NCBI RefSeq assembly: GCF_007747655.1
Contig: NZ_CP036274.1
Span: 6,758,001 to 6,822,000 of the forward strand
Direction: 5' to 3'
DNA length: 64,000 bases
Source of the DNA: Anatilimnocola aggregata
GTDB taxonomy: Bacteria; Planctomycetota; Planctomycetia; Pirellulales; Pirellulaceae
Shown in pieces: positions 61,833 through 64,000 of the stretch. Each line of letters begins with the position of its first letter. The first letter of the stretch is position 1. The notes beneath the pieces were generated by a model. The model was given only the letters and a program-made list of their open reading frames with translations. It did not search any database and was not told the DNA's origin. The translations under genes and the position numbers were made by a program.

Positions 61833-64000
61833 TCAATCGAGATACAAAAACTCATTCGCGGCCAGCAGGGCCTGGGCATAACGTTCCCAACGAGAGAGTT
61901 GCGTATCGGGGACTGGAGCTTCACTGCTAACGAATTGCCGCCCCAGCTCCAATTCGCTGGACGTGGGCTGGCGACTGTAAAGTCGTTCATAGAGCAGCGT
62001 AATGCGTTCGCTGATATCGCTGGGCTGGAGCGCTTCGGCCTGCTTGCTCACGTCCTTGGCCAGGTTGGTCATGAACTCGCTGTTGAGCACAAACAGTTGT
62101 TGCAGCGGCACGGTGGTCGTCATTCGTTGATCGCTGGTGATGTTTGGATCGGGAAAGTCGAACAGTCGCAGCAGCGGATTCAACTCGTGCCGGCTGACGT
62201 GACCGTAAAGGGTGCGGCGACGGTTGTTGTTCGTCGCCAGATCTTGCGATGCGCCGCCGAGAGACAGATTGAGTTGGTCCGCAACCGACAGCATCGCATC
62301 GCGCCACGACTCCACATCGAGCCTGCGGCGGGGGTACCGCGACCAGAGACGGTTCTCGGGGTCGACTTCGTTTGCGGCAGGATTGTTTGCACTCTGCTGA
62401 TAGGTGGCTGATAAAACAATTTGCCGATGAATGGCTTTGAGGGACCAATCTGCGGCGAGCAGTTCAGTCGCCAAGTAATCGAGCAATTCCGGGTGCGTGG
62501 GCTGCTCGCCCAAGGCGCCAAAGTTGCCTGCCGTGCGGACCAAACCGTGGCCAAAATGCTGCTGCCACAGGCGATTGACCATCACTCGCGCGGTGAGGGG
62601 ATTTTGTGGACTCGCGATGGCTTCGGCCAGTTCCAGGCGTCCACTTCCCTGCGAGAACGGCGTGGGCTCGTCGGGCGAAAGAATCGAAAGGAACTGCCGC
62701 GGCGCATCACCGGCCAGCGTCTCAGGATTGCCGCGCACATGCACTTTCATCGTCTTGGGCTGCGAACGATCGACAAGCGCATGCGCGAAGGGATACTTCT
62801 TCGGCCGGTCCTTCTCCTTCATCTTCAGCTCTTTTTCGGTCAGCGTCTTTTGAGCTGCTTCGACTTCGGCCGGCGAGACGAGTGGCGTCTCAACGTAGTC
62901 GGTGCTCGCGAAGACACCTACGAGCGCGTAGTAGTCGGAGGTTGGAATCGGATCGAACTTGTGATCGTGGCAACGGGCACAGGCAACCGTCAGACCGAGA
63001 AACCCTCGCGTTAGCACGTCGACGCGGTCGGCAAACTGATCGAGATCGTTCTTATCGCCGTAATAAACGGGGCCGCAGGCGAACATGCCCAGCGCGGGCA
63101 AATGCTGCTTGTCGTCTGGGTTGGCCATTAAGTCGGCCGCGATCTGCAACTTAATGAACTGATCGTAGGGAAGGTCCGCATTCAACTGCTGAACGACCCA
63201 GTCACGATAGCGATAGCCTTGAGGATATCGGCGAGCGGCAAACGTATGAGCCTGATCTTCGCCGAACCGGGCGACATCGAGCCACAGCCGGGCTGAGCGT
63301 TCGCCAAAGCGGGGCGACGTGAGCAGCCGGTCTACGAGTTGCTCGTAGGCGTCGGGGGATTCGTCGGCAATGAATGCCGCAACTTCAGATGGCGTTGGCG
63401 GCAGGCCAGTCAAATCGAACGTGACGCGGCGAATTAACTGCCGCTTCTCTGCGGGCTGCGCGAGGCCGAGCTTCTGCGCTTCGAGCTGCGCGAGAATGAA
63501 AAGGTCAATTGCCGATGCAGCTGCAGTTTCGTGCTTTACGATTGGCAAGGCGGGCTTTACGACAGGTCGAAACGACCAGAACTCGCGATCCTGCGGGCGA
63601 ATCTTCATTCCGGCTTTATCGCCCGCGGCGACCGTGGTTCGCATCATGCTTTCGGCAGCGACCGGCCAGATAGCACCAGTTTTTACCCAGCGAGTTAGTT
63701 TTTCGATTTTGTCCCCATCGAGCTTTCCCTTGGGCGGCATTTGCGCGGCATCGGCCTTGTAATGCACGGCAGCAATCAGCAGGCTCTTCTCGGGATCGCC
63801 GGGAACAATCGCCGGCCCCGAGTCACCGCCGGCGAGTAGGGCTTCGCGCGAGTCGAGCCTTAGCTTGGCTTCTTGCTTACGATCGCCGTGGCAATCGAGG
63901 CAATGCGAAACGAGCAGGGGGCGAATCTGTAGTTCAAAGAACTCCGCCTCTTTGGCCGCCACCTCAGCAGCGGACGCAACCTGGGCCGCAAGCAAGCTGC
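61833..64000 (-). CDS. DUF1549/DUF1553 protein, cut by the right edge
   Basis: The frame continues past the right end, so the start and most of the signal peptide are missing (the visible end LLAAQVASAAEVAA is its cleavage region). The 720 visible residues hold a haem motif CLDCHGDRKQEAKL in a planctomycete cytochrome domain, DUF1549 with CARCHDHKFDPI, and DUF1553 (SRYPRRRLDVESWRDAMLSV). A DUF1501 gene follows directly. Unlike the 46.4-48.9 kb relative it lacks the Ig-like part near the N-terminus. Confidence 0.9.
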   Translation of the reverse strand, partial: SLLAAQVASAAEVAAKEAEFFELQIRPLLVSHCLDCHGDRKQEAKLRLDSREALLAGGDSGPAIVPGDPEKSLLIAAVHYKADAAQMPPKGKLDGDKIEKLTRWVKTGAIWPVAAESMMRTTVAAGDKAGMKIRPQDREFWSFRPVVKPALPIVKHETAAASAIDLFILAQLEAQKLGLAQPAEKRQLIRRVTFDLTGLPPTPSEVAAFIADESPDAYEQLVDRLLTSPRFGERSARLWLDVARFGEDQAHTFAARRYPQGYRYRDWVVQQLNADLPYDQFIKLQIAADLMANPDDKQHLPALGMFACGPVYYGDKNDLDQFADRVDVLTRGFLGLTVACARCHDHKFDPIPTSDYYALVGVFASTDYVETPLVSPAEVEAAQKTLTEKELKMKEKDRPKKYPFAHALVDRSQPKTMKVHVRGNPETLAGDAPRQFLSILSPDEPTPFSQGSGRLELAEAIASPQNPLTARVMVNRLWQQHFGHGLVRTAGNFGALGEQPTHPELLDYLATELLAADWSLKAIHRQIVLSATYQQSANNPAANEVDPENRLWSRYPRRRLDVESWRDAMLSVADQLNLSLGGASQDLATNNNRRRTLYGHVSRHELNPLLRLFDFPDPNITSDQRMTTTVPLQQLFVLNSEFMTNLAKDVSKQAEALQPSDISERITLLYERLYSRQPTSSELELGRQFVSSEAPVPDTQLSRWERYAQALLAANEFLYLD

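Overview
The window reads as a chromosomal segment of a planctomycete, most likely of the Pirellulales type. The evidence is gene content. There are three DUF1501 proteins, two or more of them paired with DUF1549/DUF1553 (planctomycete cytochrome-domain) proteins, four DUF1559 prepilin-like proteins, a WD40-cytochrome fusion and a sulfatase. There is also a lone tetrahydromethanopterin C1-transfer gene (ftr/fhcD) and a protein with the planctomycete J-like N-terminus. No rRNA, tRNA, CRISPR array or insertion-sequence transposase was recognised. Both ends cut through genes.

Layout. 1-6.7 kb: end of an unidentified gene, DUF1501, then on the minus strand a SpoVG with an inserted zinc ribbon, ispE, a zinc-ribbon/AIM24 protein and an esterase, followed by a plus-strand PhyH-type dioxygenase. 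6.7-11.4 kb: three DUF1559 genes in a row; two are 98% identical and share a 447-bp tract with no differences. 11.3-22 kb: small proteins, a scramblase-like protein, a CzcBA-type metal efflux operon with a His/Cys-rich exported protein, a degenerate sigma-54-activator-like regulator and a membrane-anchored J-like protein. 22.4-29 kb: ftr, a redoxin/haem/copper-monooxygenase fusion, cysteine desulfurase facing a zinc-ribbon/A-type-carrier-like protein, and an M19 dipeptidase. 29-33.8 kb: FHA-DUF6931 protein, PAAR protein, an unknown protein, a subtilase without a signal peptide but with a 49-residue lysine tail, and a stand-alone protein resembling that subtilase's propeptide.

33.8-43 kb: nadA, lipoprotein plus DUF1559 pair, DtxR-type regulator, a frameshifted DinB gene, an NtrC-type and a NarL-type response regulator facing apart, and a lipoprotein-unknown-xerC operon. 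43-50.3 kb: a five-gene minus-strand operon of DUF1501, DUF1549/1553, two small paralogues and WD40-cytochrome. 50.6-57.3 kb: EF-hand protein, winged-helix AAA ATPase, HDOD protein and Ski2-like helicase. 57.3-58.3 kb: a gene-free, repeat-rich kilobase. 58.3-64 kb: His-rich lipoprotein, sulfatase, and a second DUF1501 with DUF1549/1553 pair running off the edge.

The best candidate for an undescribed system is 29.1-33.75 kb. It combines type VI secretion-associated families (FHA-DUF6931, PAAR) with a leaderless serine protease carrying a histone-H1-like tail and a separate propeptide-like protein that could act as its inhibitor or chaperone. This is inferred from domain resemblance and adjacency, not shown.
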